The notes under the pieces are model-generated. The model saw only the letters and a program-made list of their open reading frames with translations, did not search any database and was not told the origin of the DNA. Positions 56,280 to 64,000 of a stretch of DNA of 64,000 bases are shown here, piece by piece; the first letter of the stretch is position 1, and the number at the start of each line of letters is the position of its first letter. Position numbers and translations under genes: made by a program. Origin of the DNA: SAR202 cluster bacterium (GTDB lineage: Bacteria > Chloroflexota > Dehalococcoidia > Lucifugimonadales > UBA3495); assembly GCA_013204585.1 (NCBI GenBank), contig JABMNL010000031.1:1-64000 (forward strand), written 5' to 3'.

Positions 56280-56329
56280 TGATAAAGCCTCAAATACTTT
56301 GGTTTAAAGAAGTAGTGTACCTTGTCGGC

Positions 56330-57379
56330 CTAGCGCCAGAGAGCGAATCCCCAGCCGCCGCCGGTTCCTGCTGGCGAGCGGTACACTGGAACGTAATCTA
56401 CCATTTCCATTTTCAGGTGTTCACAGGACCCGGCTGCCGTAATCCAGTTGAGAATCTCCGAACTGCCCGAGTTCAAGCGGTAGCGGGGCAAGGAAGCCAA
56501 CTGAGCAGCGTCCTTTTCCATCATCCCCTTGATGGCTAGCTGGTCAATCTCTTCGTCAACCAAGAAATGACTTAGGCCGCCGGAACCGACCACGGCCACC
56601 TTCTTGTCGCTGTCCCAGTCCTTGATGACCTTGGCCATGGACTTGCCTAGGTCGTAGCACCGTTTGGGGGAGGGCTGGTTGGGCGGATAGAAGGTGTTCT
56701 GCGTAACCGGCACAATGGGGCGAATCTTGTTGTTCATGATTCGCTTGACCACATAGGCGTAGGCATGGGGCATCGCCTGGGGCCTACGCTTGGTGACATT
56801 CTGTTTTTCCACGTATCCAATGGGGCCAACGGCACCGCCGGTCTCTTCGTTCATGTAACGCGCCTGGGCGATGTCGAAGTCTTCCTCAATCAGGCTCTTG
56901 ATGAGGTGCAAACCCAATTTCGCGTCCACGGGCACGTCCATTTCCACGTCGCCGTAACCCCACATGGATGCCTTAGTCGCCGGGGACGCGTTGTCGCCCA
57001 TTGTCCGGGGGGACAAGTGCATGGTGTCGCCCCAGTAGATGGAGAACATGGGCATGTTGTCGTCAAAGAACAGCTCTTCCTGGTCGTCGCCAACAATAAT
57101 AACCACGTCTGGGTCAGCCTCAATCAGGGCTTCTTCCAAAGTGGTAATCGCTTTCTGGCAGGCTTGGTACTGCGCCTGAAAGACCTCTTGAGTCTGCCGT
57201 TGGGCGATGGCCGGGTCGGCCGCCGCCAGCAGTTCCTCGTAGGTCATAACCCGACCGTCATCCAAGGACAGCAGCATGGGATTCCCCATGTCGCGCGCGG
57301 CGTATTCGCCCCACAACTCGCCCGGCAGGCTCAACATGGGGCTGTGCGAAGTGCCGAGGCCCAAAACAATCTCAGCCAT
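56330..57379 (-). CDS. Class III extradiol ring-cleavage dioxygenase (LigB-like) family protein
   Basis: 'LGLGTSHSPMLSLPGELW', 'VVIIVGDDQEELF', 'KKVAVVGSGGLSHFLVDEEID'. Confidence 0.85.
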   Translation of the reverse strand: MAEIVLGLGTSHSPMLSLPGELWGEYAARDMGNPMLLSLDDGRVMTYEELLAAADPAIAQRQTQEVFQAQYQACQKAITTLEEALIEADPDVVIIVGDDQEELFFDDNMPMFSIYWGDTMHLSPRTMGDNASPATKASMWGYGDVEMDVPVDAKLGLHLIKSLIEEDFDIAQARYMNEETGGAVGPIGYVEKQNVTKRRPQAMPHAYAYVVKRIMNNKIRPIVPVTQNTFYPPNQPSPKRCYDLGKSMAKVIKDWDSDKKVAVVGSGGLSHFLVDEEIDQLAIKGMMEKDAAQLASLPRYRLNSGSSEILNWITAAGSCEHLKMEMVDYVPVYRSPAGTGGGWGFALWR

Positions 57380-57590
57380 GTTCCCTCCTCTATGTCTCTA
57401 GTTCTTATTCGTGGAAACGGGAAGAAAATATTGGATACATAATCCGCTGGAACGTTGAATTGCGCAACCTTCCCTCCAGAAAAGCACTTCGGTTCCAAAG
57501 ATTACTATGGCCCCATGCACAAGGCACTCCAACGCGCCATACAAGTTGCTGGCCGCTGAATGCATTAAGCAACCAGCTACTTACTTTCTG

Positions 57591-57661
57591 TCATTCTGAG
57601 CGACAGCGAAGAATCTAGTTGCCATGGTATTAGACCCTTCGCTATCGCTCAAGGTGACAGG
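57591..57661. repeat. Dispersed inverted-repeat element, family A (second copy)
   Basis: tcattctgagcgacagcgaagaatct...agacccttcgctatcgctcaaggtgaca; compare 33-112. Confidence 0.7.
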
Positions 57662-57822
57662 CCAAAGATTATCGGTGGTAGTCGCCAAAGGCCATCGTTG
57701 GTAGTCGCCAAAGGCCAGCCTCAAAAGCCGGATTTCGCGGCTGCCCTGATATAGTAAGCAAGTCCGAACGCCATCAAGAAAACCTAGGCATCACCCTCAA
57801 CAAGATGAAACCGACCACCTAA

Positions 57823-58779
57823 ATGCGCCAATACACACTTAAAAGAATCGGGCTGTTCTTTCCCACGTTGCTGTTGATGACCATGTTGGTGTTCGTGGTG
57901 ATGCGGATTGTTCCGGGAGACCCGGCCATTGCCATCTTGGAGGGTGACGGCGGCGGCTCCTATACCGAAGCCGACCTAGCACAACTGAGGGCCGAGCTTG
58001 GCACCGACCGGAACCTAGTCGTTCAGTACGCCGATTGGATTGGCGGCATCGTTCAAGGGGACTTCGGCGATTCCCTTTGGTTCAAGTCTTCCGTGATGAG
58101 CGAGTTGGGCGACCGACTACCAAGGACGTTGGAATTAGCGGTTTTGGCCATCATTATCTCGGTGGCATTCTCGGTGCCCCTTGGCGTCCTATCAGCCATT
58201 AAACCCGACAGTTGGCTGGACTTCGGCGCTCGAACGTTTACCCTTGTCGGAATAGCCATTCCAAATTTTCTGATGGCTATATTGATGATTATTTTGCTGC
58301 TGACCGTCTTCAACTGGCTGCCACCGTTGGGCTATGTGGAGCTATGGGACGACCCGTTACGCAACCTACAGCAAATGATCTTCCCGGCGCTGTCACTGGC
58401 CATTTACGACATGGCATTCATCGCTAGAGTTACCCGCTCGGCGATGATGGAAGTGCTGCGGGAAGACTATATGCGGACCGCCAGGGCCAAAGGACTATCC
58501 GAAGTGGTCGTGTTGACCCGGCACGGACTCAAGAACGCATTCTTGCCCATATTGACCATCTCTGGCTGGCAGTTCGCGCGTCTGTTTGAAGGTACGGTCA
58601 TCATTGAGACCATCTTCTTGATACCGGGGATGGGCCGGATATTAATCGAGGCAATATTCCACCGGGACTTCACCATGATTCAAGCGGTAATCGTGGTCAT
58701 CGGCACCGGCGTCCTGGTCATTAACCTCCTGGTGGACCTGCTCTACGGCTGGCTGGACCCGCGCATCCGCTACAACTAG
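57823..58779 (+). CDS. ABC transporter permease, DppB/OppB family
   Basis: 'VVMRIVPGDPA', 'DYMRTARAKGLSEVVVLTRHGLKNAFLPILTISGWQFARLFEGTVIIETIF'. Confidence 0.93.
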   Translation: MRQYTLKRIGLFFPTLLLMTMLVFVVMRIVPGDPAIAILEGDGGGSYTEADLAQLRAELGTDRNLVVQYADWIGGIVQGDFGDSLWFKSSVMSELGDRLPRTLELAVLAIIISVAFSVPLGVLSAIKPDSWLDFGARTFTLVGIAIPNFLMAILMIILLLTVFNWLPPLGYVELWDDPLRNLQQMIFPALSLAIYDMAFIARVTRSAMMEVLREDYMRTARAKGLSEVVVLTRHGLKNAFLPILTISGWQFARLFEGTVIIETIFLIPGMGRILIEAIFHRDFTMIQAVIVVIGTGVLVINLLVDLLYGWLDPRIRYN

Positions 58780-58796
58780 CCTATCTGCCTCAGAAC

Positions 58797-59114
58797 CTAA
58801 AGCCCCGGCTGACCAGTGCGAATGGTATGGGCGGATTCCACGGGGGTTACAAAAACCCTGCCATCGCCCGGATAGTCGGTAAATGCTGCTTCCTGGATGG
58901 TGTGGAGTACAGATTCCACCTGATCGTCTTCGACGACAATCATAACCATCGACTTGGACAGCTCATCATAAAGCTGGCCTCCTACCTGGACTCCTTGCTG
59001 TTTGCCGCGTCCCAGAACGTCCCATTTGGTCATGCCGGGGAAATTGGCCTTCGCCAACTCGGAAACAACGACCGACTCTTTCTCTGGCCTGATGATTGCG
59101 CGAACCATTTTCAT
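58797..59114 (-). CDS. PII-family protein, NifI1-like
   Basis: 'MKMVRAIIRPEKESVVVSELAKANFPGMTKWDVLGRGKQQGVQVGGQLYDELSKSMVMIVVEDDQVESVL...GDGRVFVTPVESAHTIRTG'; T-loop is NifI1-like rather than GlnB-like. Confidence 0.85.
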   Translation of the reverse strand: MKMVRAIIRPEKESVVVSELAKANFPGMTKWDVLGRGKQQGVQVGGQLYDELSKSMVMIVVEDDQVESVLHTIQEAAFTDYPGDGRVFVTPVESAHTIRTGQPGL

Positions 59115-59137
59115 TGTTAAAGCCCCTTTCTATTTGA

Positions 59138-60700
59138 TTAGTTGATTGAACCAGCCAAAACCATGACAACCCGCGATTCGGCCCCACCGTCCGATTCCTT
59201 GCTCCGCCGAGCGTACAAGTCCTGGAGGATAACCGGAACCACCTCCCCAAGTTCGGCCACCGGGACCAGTTCCATAATCTTCTCGCCAGTCTTGGGTGAG
59301 GTACCGGTGCGTCCACCCACGAAGATGTTCACGGCATCCACAATCTTGCCATCGACCCGCGCCTTGGCACCCTGGAAGCCAATGTCTGCCGCATGGTGGT
59401 TGCCGCATCCAGCCGGGCATCCAGACCAATACATGGTTACTGGCGCCCCCTGGGGAAATTGTTTCGCCATGGTCGCGGCTAGGTCTCTACCAATGCGTTT
59501 GGTCTCGATAAGGGCCAGGTTGCAGTAATCTGTCCCGGTGCAAGTTACTAGCCCCCGATTAAACGAATTGGAATTCGGGGAGAACTCCTCAAGCAACGGC
59601 TCGGTGAGCAAATCTGCCACAACTGCGTCAACCACGTTAATCAGGATGACGTTCTGATTGGTGGTCAGGCGTAACTCCCCACTACCGTAGGTGTCCGCCA
59701 GCCGGGCCAGGTCATCAAGGTGCTCGCTACTCAACCGGCCCGTGGGAACGCACAGTCCAACCGAAGACAGTCCTGGTCGGTTTTGGGAGTGCACCCCCAG
59801 GTGGTCGGTACTATCAGAGTTCCGCGCATCCTCTTGTGCCCGTTCCAGAGGCTGGCCCCACCGCTCTTCCAAGCAGTCCCTGAACCGATCAATACCCCAT
59901 TCCTCGATTAAAAAGGCCAGACGGTTTTTAGTCCGTTTCTCCCTGGACCCTTCGTCTCGAAATAGCAGCGTAATTGCGGCGGCTAGACGGGCCGCCTCTT
60001 GGGGCACAACAAAGACATTCAGCGGTTGGGCCACCGTCATCCCGCCCGAGCCCATCTTGCCGCCCACCATTACGTTAAACCCAAACGCCCCGTCGAATCG
60101 GCGTACCGCAGGAACCATGCCCAGGTCTTGAGTCTCGCTGTGCGTGCAGTTTTCCAGGCAGCCGGTGATGGTCACGTTGAACTTGCGGGGCAGGTTGCTG
60201 AACTCCTTGTTGTTCAAGAACATTTCCGCATACTCGAAGCCCGCTGGCGACGCATCGAACAATTCGGCGTCGGTCAGGCCAGCCAGCGGACAGCAGCCCA
60301 CGTTGCGTATGTTGTCCAGCCCGGTCTGCAGCGACGTAAGGTCAACTCCCCGCAGCGCCTCGAGAATTTGGGGCACGTCTTTAATCTTGATGGCCCTCAG
60401 TTGTATCTGCTGGCGGGTGGTCAGGTCCAAAACACCGTTACCCAGGCGGCGGGCGATGTCTGCCAAGACGCGGAACTGGCCCGATGTGGCCTGGCCGTTG
60501 GTAATTCGAATCCGCATCATGAATTGGCCGGGCGTAGGCTTGCGGAAAAACGTGCCAATCCATTTCAGGCGTTCACGGTCTCCGGCCTCCAACGTCTCCC
60601 AGCCGCCATGCTGCGCCGCCAATTCCTCGATTTCACCAAGGATATCCAGGCCGTCTTTTTCAGCTTTGTGCCGTTCAATCGGATTGTTGCCTGGTTTCAT
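59138..60700 (-). CDS. Ferredoxin-nitrite reductase-like (siroheme/4Fe-4S nitrite/sulfite reductase)
   Basis: 'FMMRIRITNGQATSGQFRVLADIARR', 'CTGTDYCNLALIETK', 'YWSGCPAGCGNHHAADIGFQG'. Confidence 0.9.
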   Translation of the reverse strand: MKPGNNPIERHKAEKDGLDILGEIEELAAQHGGWETLEAGDRERLKWIGTFFRKPTPGQFMMRIRITNGQATSGQFRVLADIARRLGNGVLDLTTRQQIQLRAIKIKDVPQILEALRGVDLTSLQTGLDNIRNVGCCPLAGLTDAELFDASPAGFEYAEMFLNNKEFSNLPRKFNVTITGCLENCTHSETQDLGMVPAVRRFDGAFGFNVMVGGKMGSGGMTVAQPLNVFVVPQEAARLAAAITLLFRDEGSREKRTKNRLAFLIEEWGIDRFRDCLEERWGQPLERAQEDARNSDSTDHLGVHSQNRPGLSSVGLCVPTGRLSSEHLDDLARLADTYGSGELRLTTNQNVILINVVDAVVADLLTEPLLEEFSPNSNSFNRGLVTCTGTDYCNLALIETKRIGRDLAATMAKQFPQGAPVTMYWSGCPAGCGNHHAADIGFQGAKARVDGKIVDAVNIFVGGRTGTSPKTGEKIMELVPVAELGEVVPVILQDLYARRSKESDGGAESRVVMVLAGSIN

Positions 60701-60710
60701 AATTAATCCT

Positions 60711-61988
60711 TTAAGGCAATAAGTAAGGAGCCATTAGGACGCGGTTCGCAGCCACAAGAATCGGGGTCGCTTGATCGAATTCCTGGAATCCCCGCGGCTG
60801 CCGCCACGACAGGTGCCATCCCTCGCGGTTGAAGGAAAGGACCCTCAGAACGAAGAACGCGCCCAATGCCAGTCCAGCTAAAGCCAATAGTCCCGGCGCA
60901 AAAGAGCCGACCGCTTCTTTGGAGTTGCCCAACAGAATCGGGAGGACAAAGCCGCCGACCCCGCCTAAAGCGCCAACAACCCCGGTAGTCACGCCAATCT
61001 CAGAATGGAATCGTCCGGGCACCAGTTGAAACACAGCACCGTTGCCCAGGCCCAAGCAGGCCATCCCAGCGACTATTATTGCCACCGCCACACCGAGCGA
61101 CGGTAATGCGCTAGCCGACGCGTAAAACCCGGCGATGACAACCAGAAGCACCGAGAGCGTCGGCACACCCCCAAACCGGTCCCCCAAATAACCTCCCAGG
61201 GGGCGGACAGCACTCCCCACGCAAGCTGCCACCGCGGTAAGATACCCGGCCTGGACCGCAGTCACCTCGTATTGGTCTCGAAAAAATATGGGAAGGAAGC
61301 TGCTCAATCCTACGTACCCGCCGAAGGTGACGCCATACAACATGCATAGCCACCACAGGTCCGGCTGTTTCAAAACCGCTAGATACTGACTCGTTTTGAC
61401 TTGGCCTGTATGTCCAGGTTTGTCCTTGGCCATGAGCAAAAATGCCACCAAGACTATGGCCAGCGGCACCATCGCCAGACCCAAAACATTGTGCCACCCC
61501 ACCACGGCAGCCAGCCGAGGTGCCAAAAGATTAGCCAAAACCGAACCGCTGTTGCCTGCTGCGGCAATACCTAATACCAGACCCTGGCGTTCTGCCGGGT
61601 ACCAACGGCTAGCCAAAGGCAGCGCAACCGAGAAGGATGCCCCTGCGGTTCCAAGCAGCACTCCGATGAGAAGCACCGTGGGCAAGTTGTCCCCAGATAG
61701 CCACCCCAATGACAAAGGAATAAAGAGGAAGGCCAATAACGCAATTCCCGTCCGTTTCCCACCGATACGGTCACTGAGCAGACCCATAGGGATGCGGAGG
61801 AGGGCACCGCTGAGGATGGGCACGGCAACCATCAGACCCTTCTGCGAAGGCGACAGCCCGGCGCTGTCCGCGATGTAGATGCCGAGGGAACCCAACAGCA
61901 CCCAAAGCATGAAGCTCAAGTCGAAGTGAAGAAACGATGCAATGAGCGTAGGAAGGTGTCCCTTGGTCGTTGTGTCTTGAACGTTCAA
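60711..61988 (-). CDS. MFS nitrate/nitrite transporter (NarK/NasA-like)
   Basis: 'FLHFDLSFMLWVLLGSLGIYIADSAGLSPSQKGLMVAVPILSGALLRIPMGLLSDRIGGKRTG', 'GAAGNSGSV'-type motif 'GIAAAGNSGSVLANLLAP'. Confidence 0.9.
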   Translation of the reverse strand: MNVQDTTTKGHLPTLIASFLHFDLSFMLWVLLGSLGIYIADSAGLSPSQKGLMVAVPILSGALLRIPMGLLSDRIGGKRTGIALLAFLFIPLSLGWLSGDNLPTVLLIGVLLGTAGASFSVALPLASRWYPAERQGLVLGIAAAGNSGSVLANLLAPRLAAVVGWHNVLGLAMVPLAIVLVAFLLMAKDKPGHTGQVKTSQYLAVLKQPDLWWLCMLYGVTFGGYVGLSSFLPIFFRDQYEVTAVQAGYLTAVAACVGSAVRPLGGYLGDRFGGVPTLSVLLVVIAGFYASASALPSLGVAVAIIVAGMACLGLGNGAVFQLVPGRFHSEIGVTTGVVGALGGVGGFVLPILLGNSKEAVGSFAPGLLALAGLALGAFFVLRVLSFNREGWHLSWRQPRGFQEFDQATPILVAANRVLMAPYLLP

Positions 61989-62035
61989 TTTATGTATCGC
62001 CTCCTGAAAAGCGATTAATCAATATCACGAGTCCG

Positions 62036-62683
62036 CTAAATTTCGAAGCTGGTTTCCCCGTTGCTGGGCCTGGCTACCACCACGCCCGCTCTTTCCTGGC
62101 CATCGGCTCCCAACACCGCCGTGCGGCTTTGTCCCAGGAATCGTTTGATGCCTACCGGGTCTTTTCGAAATGCCCGAATCGTTTGGAGCCACTTCACACT
62201 CTTGTAGCCCTGTAAAAACGGCACCCACAGCCGCAGCGGTCCACCGAATTCCGTGGGAAGCGGTTTGAGATTTATCCCAAAGACCAATAGCGTCCTCGGG
62301 TCTCTGGCTATCGAGCGGGGCAGTCCTTCAAAGTACAGACCGTCAGCGGAATAGAACGAGAAATAGCCGTCCTCGGGTGAGTCGATTCCGGTTACTTTCA
62401 GCAAGTCCACCAATCGAACGCCCTCTACTTCCGGCTCCTCGGACCAGTTGAATATCTGACACACCAGCGGGGATTTCTCCCTAACCCGTGGCAGTTTCCG
62501 CAGGTCCTGTCTACCAATGGTGCAGCGCTCACCCGCCAAGCCGGTCAACGTAAGTTCCCAATCCGCTAAAGCGCACTCTTTTGGCACCGGGTACAGAGAC
62601 AGGGCTGGTAGTGGTTCGGCCTCAAAGTCCATGAGGGCGAACTGGTCTTTGAATTTTGGATAATTAATGCCTTCACGTTTCAT
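62036..62683 (-). CDS. Sulfite oxidase-fold molybdopterin-dependent oxidoreductase (Oxidored_molyb family)
   Basis: 'LRKLPRVREKSPLVCQIFNWSEEPEVEGVRLVDLLKVTGI', 'LLVFGINLKPLPTEFGGPLRLWVPFLQGYKSVKWLQTI'. Confidence 0.88.
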   Translation of the reverse strand: MKREGINYPKFKDQFALMDFEAEPLPALSLYPVPKECALADWELTLTGLAGERCTIGRQDLRKLPRVREKSPLVCQIFNWSEEPEVEGVRLVDLLKVTGIDSPEDGYFSFYSADGLYFEGLPRSIARDPRTLLVFGINLKPLPTEFGGPLRLWVPFLQGYKSVKWLQTIRAFRKDPVGIKRFLGQSRTAVLGADGQERAGVVVARPSNGETSFEI

Positions 62684-62695
62684 GGTTTTCCGTTC

Positions 62696-63073
62696 CTATG
62701 CGTGGACGTGAGAATTGGATTCATGATCTTGGGCGGCAGCGTCTTGGGCAGTGGCGACTTCATCCAATGGGCAAACAAAAATCTTGCCGTCCCCGTAGTT
62801 GTTGGTGCAGTTTGCCTGGATGATGGCGTCGACAACGGACTCCACCAGTTGTTCCTCAACAAACCAACTGGCCATCCATTTGGGTAAAAACTGCATTCCC
62901 CGTTCTTCGCCCCCCGCTTGCGGCCTAACGTACCGCAGGCCGCTTTGCTGGCCCCGGCCCATTACCCGCCAATGGATGGCCTCTTCCGCTCCCAAGGCAT
63001 CGACGACCTCGCGAGTAGCCTGCCATTTATCCGGTCTAATAAAAGCGATGACCTCTTTCAAGCTGGACCTCAC
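62696..63073 (-). CDS. PII-family protein, NifI2-like
   Basis: 'KEVIAFIRPDKWQATREVVDALGAEEAIHWRVMGRGQQSGLRYVR...LPKWMASWFVEEQLVESVVDAIIQANCTNNYGDGKIFVCPLDE'. Confidence 0.85.
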   Translation of the reverse strand: MRSSLKEVIAFIRPDKWQATREVVDALGAEEAIHWRVMGRGQQSGLRYVRPQAGGEERGMQFLPKWMASWFVEEQLVESVVDAIIQANCTNNYGDGKIFVCPLDEVATAQDAAAQDHESNSHVHA

Positions 63074-63151
63074 AAGATTCGAATTCTCCCCAGATTTCTG
63101 GGACGCTTTCGTTAGCTTAAAGAGGGTTCTTTACAAAAGAATGACCCTGGC

Positions 63152-63189
63152 GTTACCGGTCGAAAAATTCCATGTAAACGCCATGTAAC
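63152..63189. promoter_or_regulatory. Candidate GlnR/OmpR-type operator with 11-bp periodic repeats (GTTAC-n6-AAAAA-n6-GTAAA-n6-GTAAC)
   Basis: Repeats start at 63152, 63163, 63174 and 63185, upstream of the NifI2-like gene and adjacent to the regulator gene. Confidence 0.45.
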
Positions 63190-63277
63190 GGGTCGGGGCC
63201 GGATTACGTGAGGGGAAAAGAGGGGGCCAGCAAAATGCAGCCAGTCAAAAGACGAGAGAGCGAGACGGCAGAATTAG

Positions 63278-63955
63278 TTAAGCGTCAACCAGGCCGTAAC
63301 CAACGTTGGCAACGGTCCTGATGTACGAATCGCCGTGCAGTCCAAGTTTTTGACGCAGCCTGCGGATGTGAACGTCGACGGTTCGTGTGCCGCCGAAGTT
63401 ATCCAAGCTCCAAACGCTGGTCAGAAGGTCGTCGCGGGTGAAAATTCGGCCCGGATTTTCCATCAAAAACTTGAGGAGTTGAAACTCCATCCAGGCCAAG
63501 TCCACCCGCTCGCCCTCGATACGGACCTCGTAGATGCGCGTGTCTAGGGTTATCCCGCCGAGCCGAAGCAGATGGGGCGGCAATTCAGTTTGTTTGCCCA
63601 GGACTAGCCTGCTCAGGCGCTTCTCCATTTCGGCGGCAGAGCAAGGGAGCAGCAAGAAGTCGTCCGCGTATTCATACAATTCTTCGGTTTCCAGGTTCTC
63701 GTGGTCGACGCACAACAGGACCGGTGGCAAAAACGCTTGCTCACTGCTTACGGTGTTCGCTAGAACCTGTCCCACACTGTCAAAGTCCGGGCTGACCACA
63801 ATCGCTGATGGGTTCGTCCGGAACACCGCTTTTTGGAGTTCTTGAACAACCGGCCCAACAAGCTCTACAACGCCCCTAGTAGAGAGAGACGCAAAGGCTT
63901 GGTCAAGGCGATCCCAGCGCTCGCCCAGCATAAGAACTTTAATTGGTGGTTTCAT
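63278..63955 (-). CDS. Winged-helix response regulator (OmpR/GlnR-like) with atypical receiver
   Basis: C-terminal 'FTRDDLLTSVWSLDNFGGTRTVDVHIRRLRQKLGLHGDSYIRTVANVGYGL'; the receiver lacks a canonical phospho-Asp region. Confidence 0.85.
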   Translation of the reverse strand: MKPPIKVLMLGERWDRLDQAFASLSTRGVVELVGPVVQELQKAVFRTNPSAIVVSPDFDSVGQVLANTVSSEQAFLPPVLLCVDHENLETEELYEYADDFLLLPCSAAEMEKRLSRLVLGKQTELPPHLLRLGGITLDTRIYEVRIEGERVDLAWMEFQLLKFLMENPGRIFTRDDLLTSVWSLDNFGGTRTVDVHIRRLRQKLGLHGDSYIRTVANVGYGLVDA

Positions 63956-64000
63956 CGGCTTGTCAGCACAACGTACTTCTGGCCGCGAATACGTCCACTG

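Noticed and set aside
1-64000. CRISPR array, prophage or transposase-bearing mobile element
   Set aside because: No regularly spaced repeats with unique spacers, and no integrase, transposase or structural phage proteins among the ORFs.

Overview
This 64 kb window looks chromosomal. It is moderately GC-rich, with no phage, plasmid, transposase or CRISPR signal. Several F420/LLM-type enzymes, Mfd, ProBA and cyclase-AAA-TPR architecture suggest a Chloroflexota/SAR202-like bacterium, but that taxonomy is inference only. Main content: an HMG-CoA-lyase-like gene; two separate thiamine-type ABC transport operons, each behind a consensus promoter, TPP riboswitch and intrinsic terminator; ileS flanked by inverted repeats; a cyclase-AAA-TPR giant gene; mutM, sbcC, ffh, DNA/RNA repair genes, proBA, mfd, tRNA-Pro(CGG) and ggt; a catabolic island (LigB-like dioxygenase, hydrolases, VOC, ThDP enzyme); and a nitrate/nitrite assimilation operon. 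The most notable observations are two genes that the ORF track truncates at in-frame UGA codons and that read as selenoproteins. (1) A peroxiredoxin-like (AhpC/TSA) protein carries U-V-P-U where relatives have CxxC (35467..36024). (2) A UGSC-motif protein lies on the minus strand (51734..52282). In both, a perfect GC-rich hairpin with an AGU-containing apical loop sits 9-18 nt downstream of the UGA, as expected for a bacterial SECIS. A second notable locus is the operon at 58.8-64.0 kb. There, NifI1/NifI2-like PII proteins, an atypical GlnR-like response regulator and a SUOX-family molybdoenzyme (instead of a NasA-type nitrate reductase) surround a nitrate transporter and a nitrite reductase. 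No database search or folding program was run; family calls come from reading motifs.
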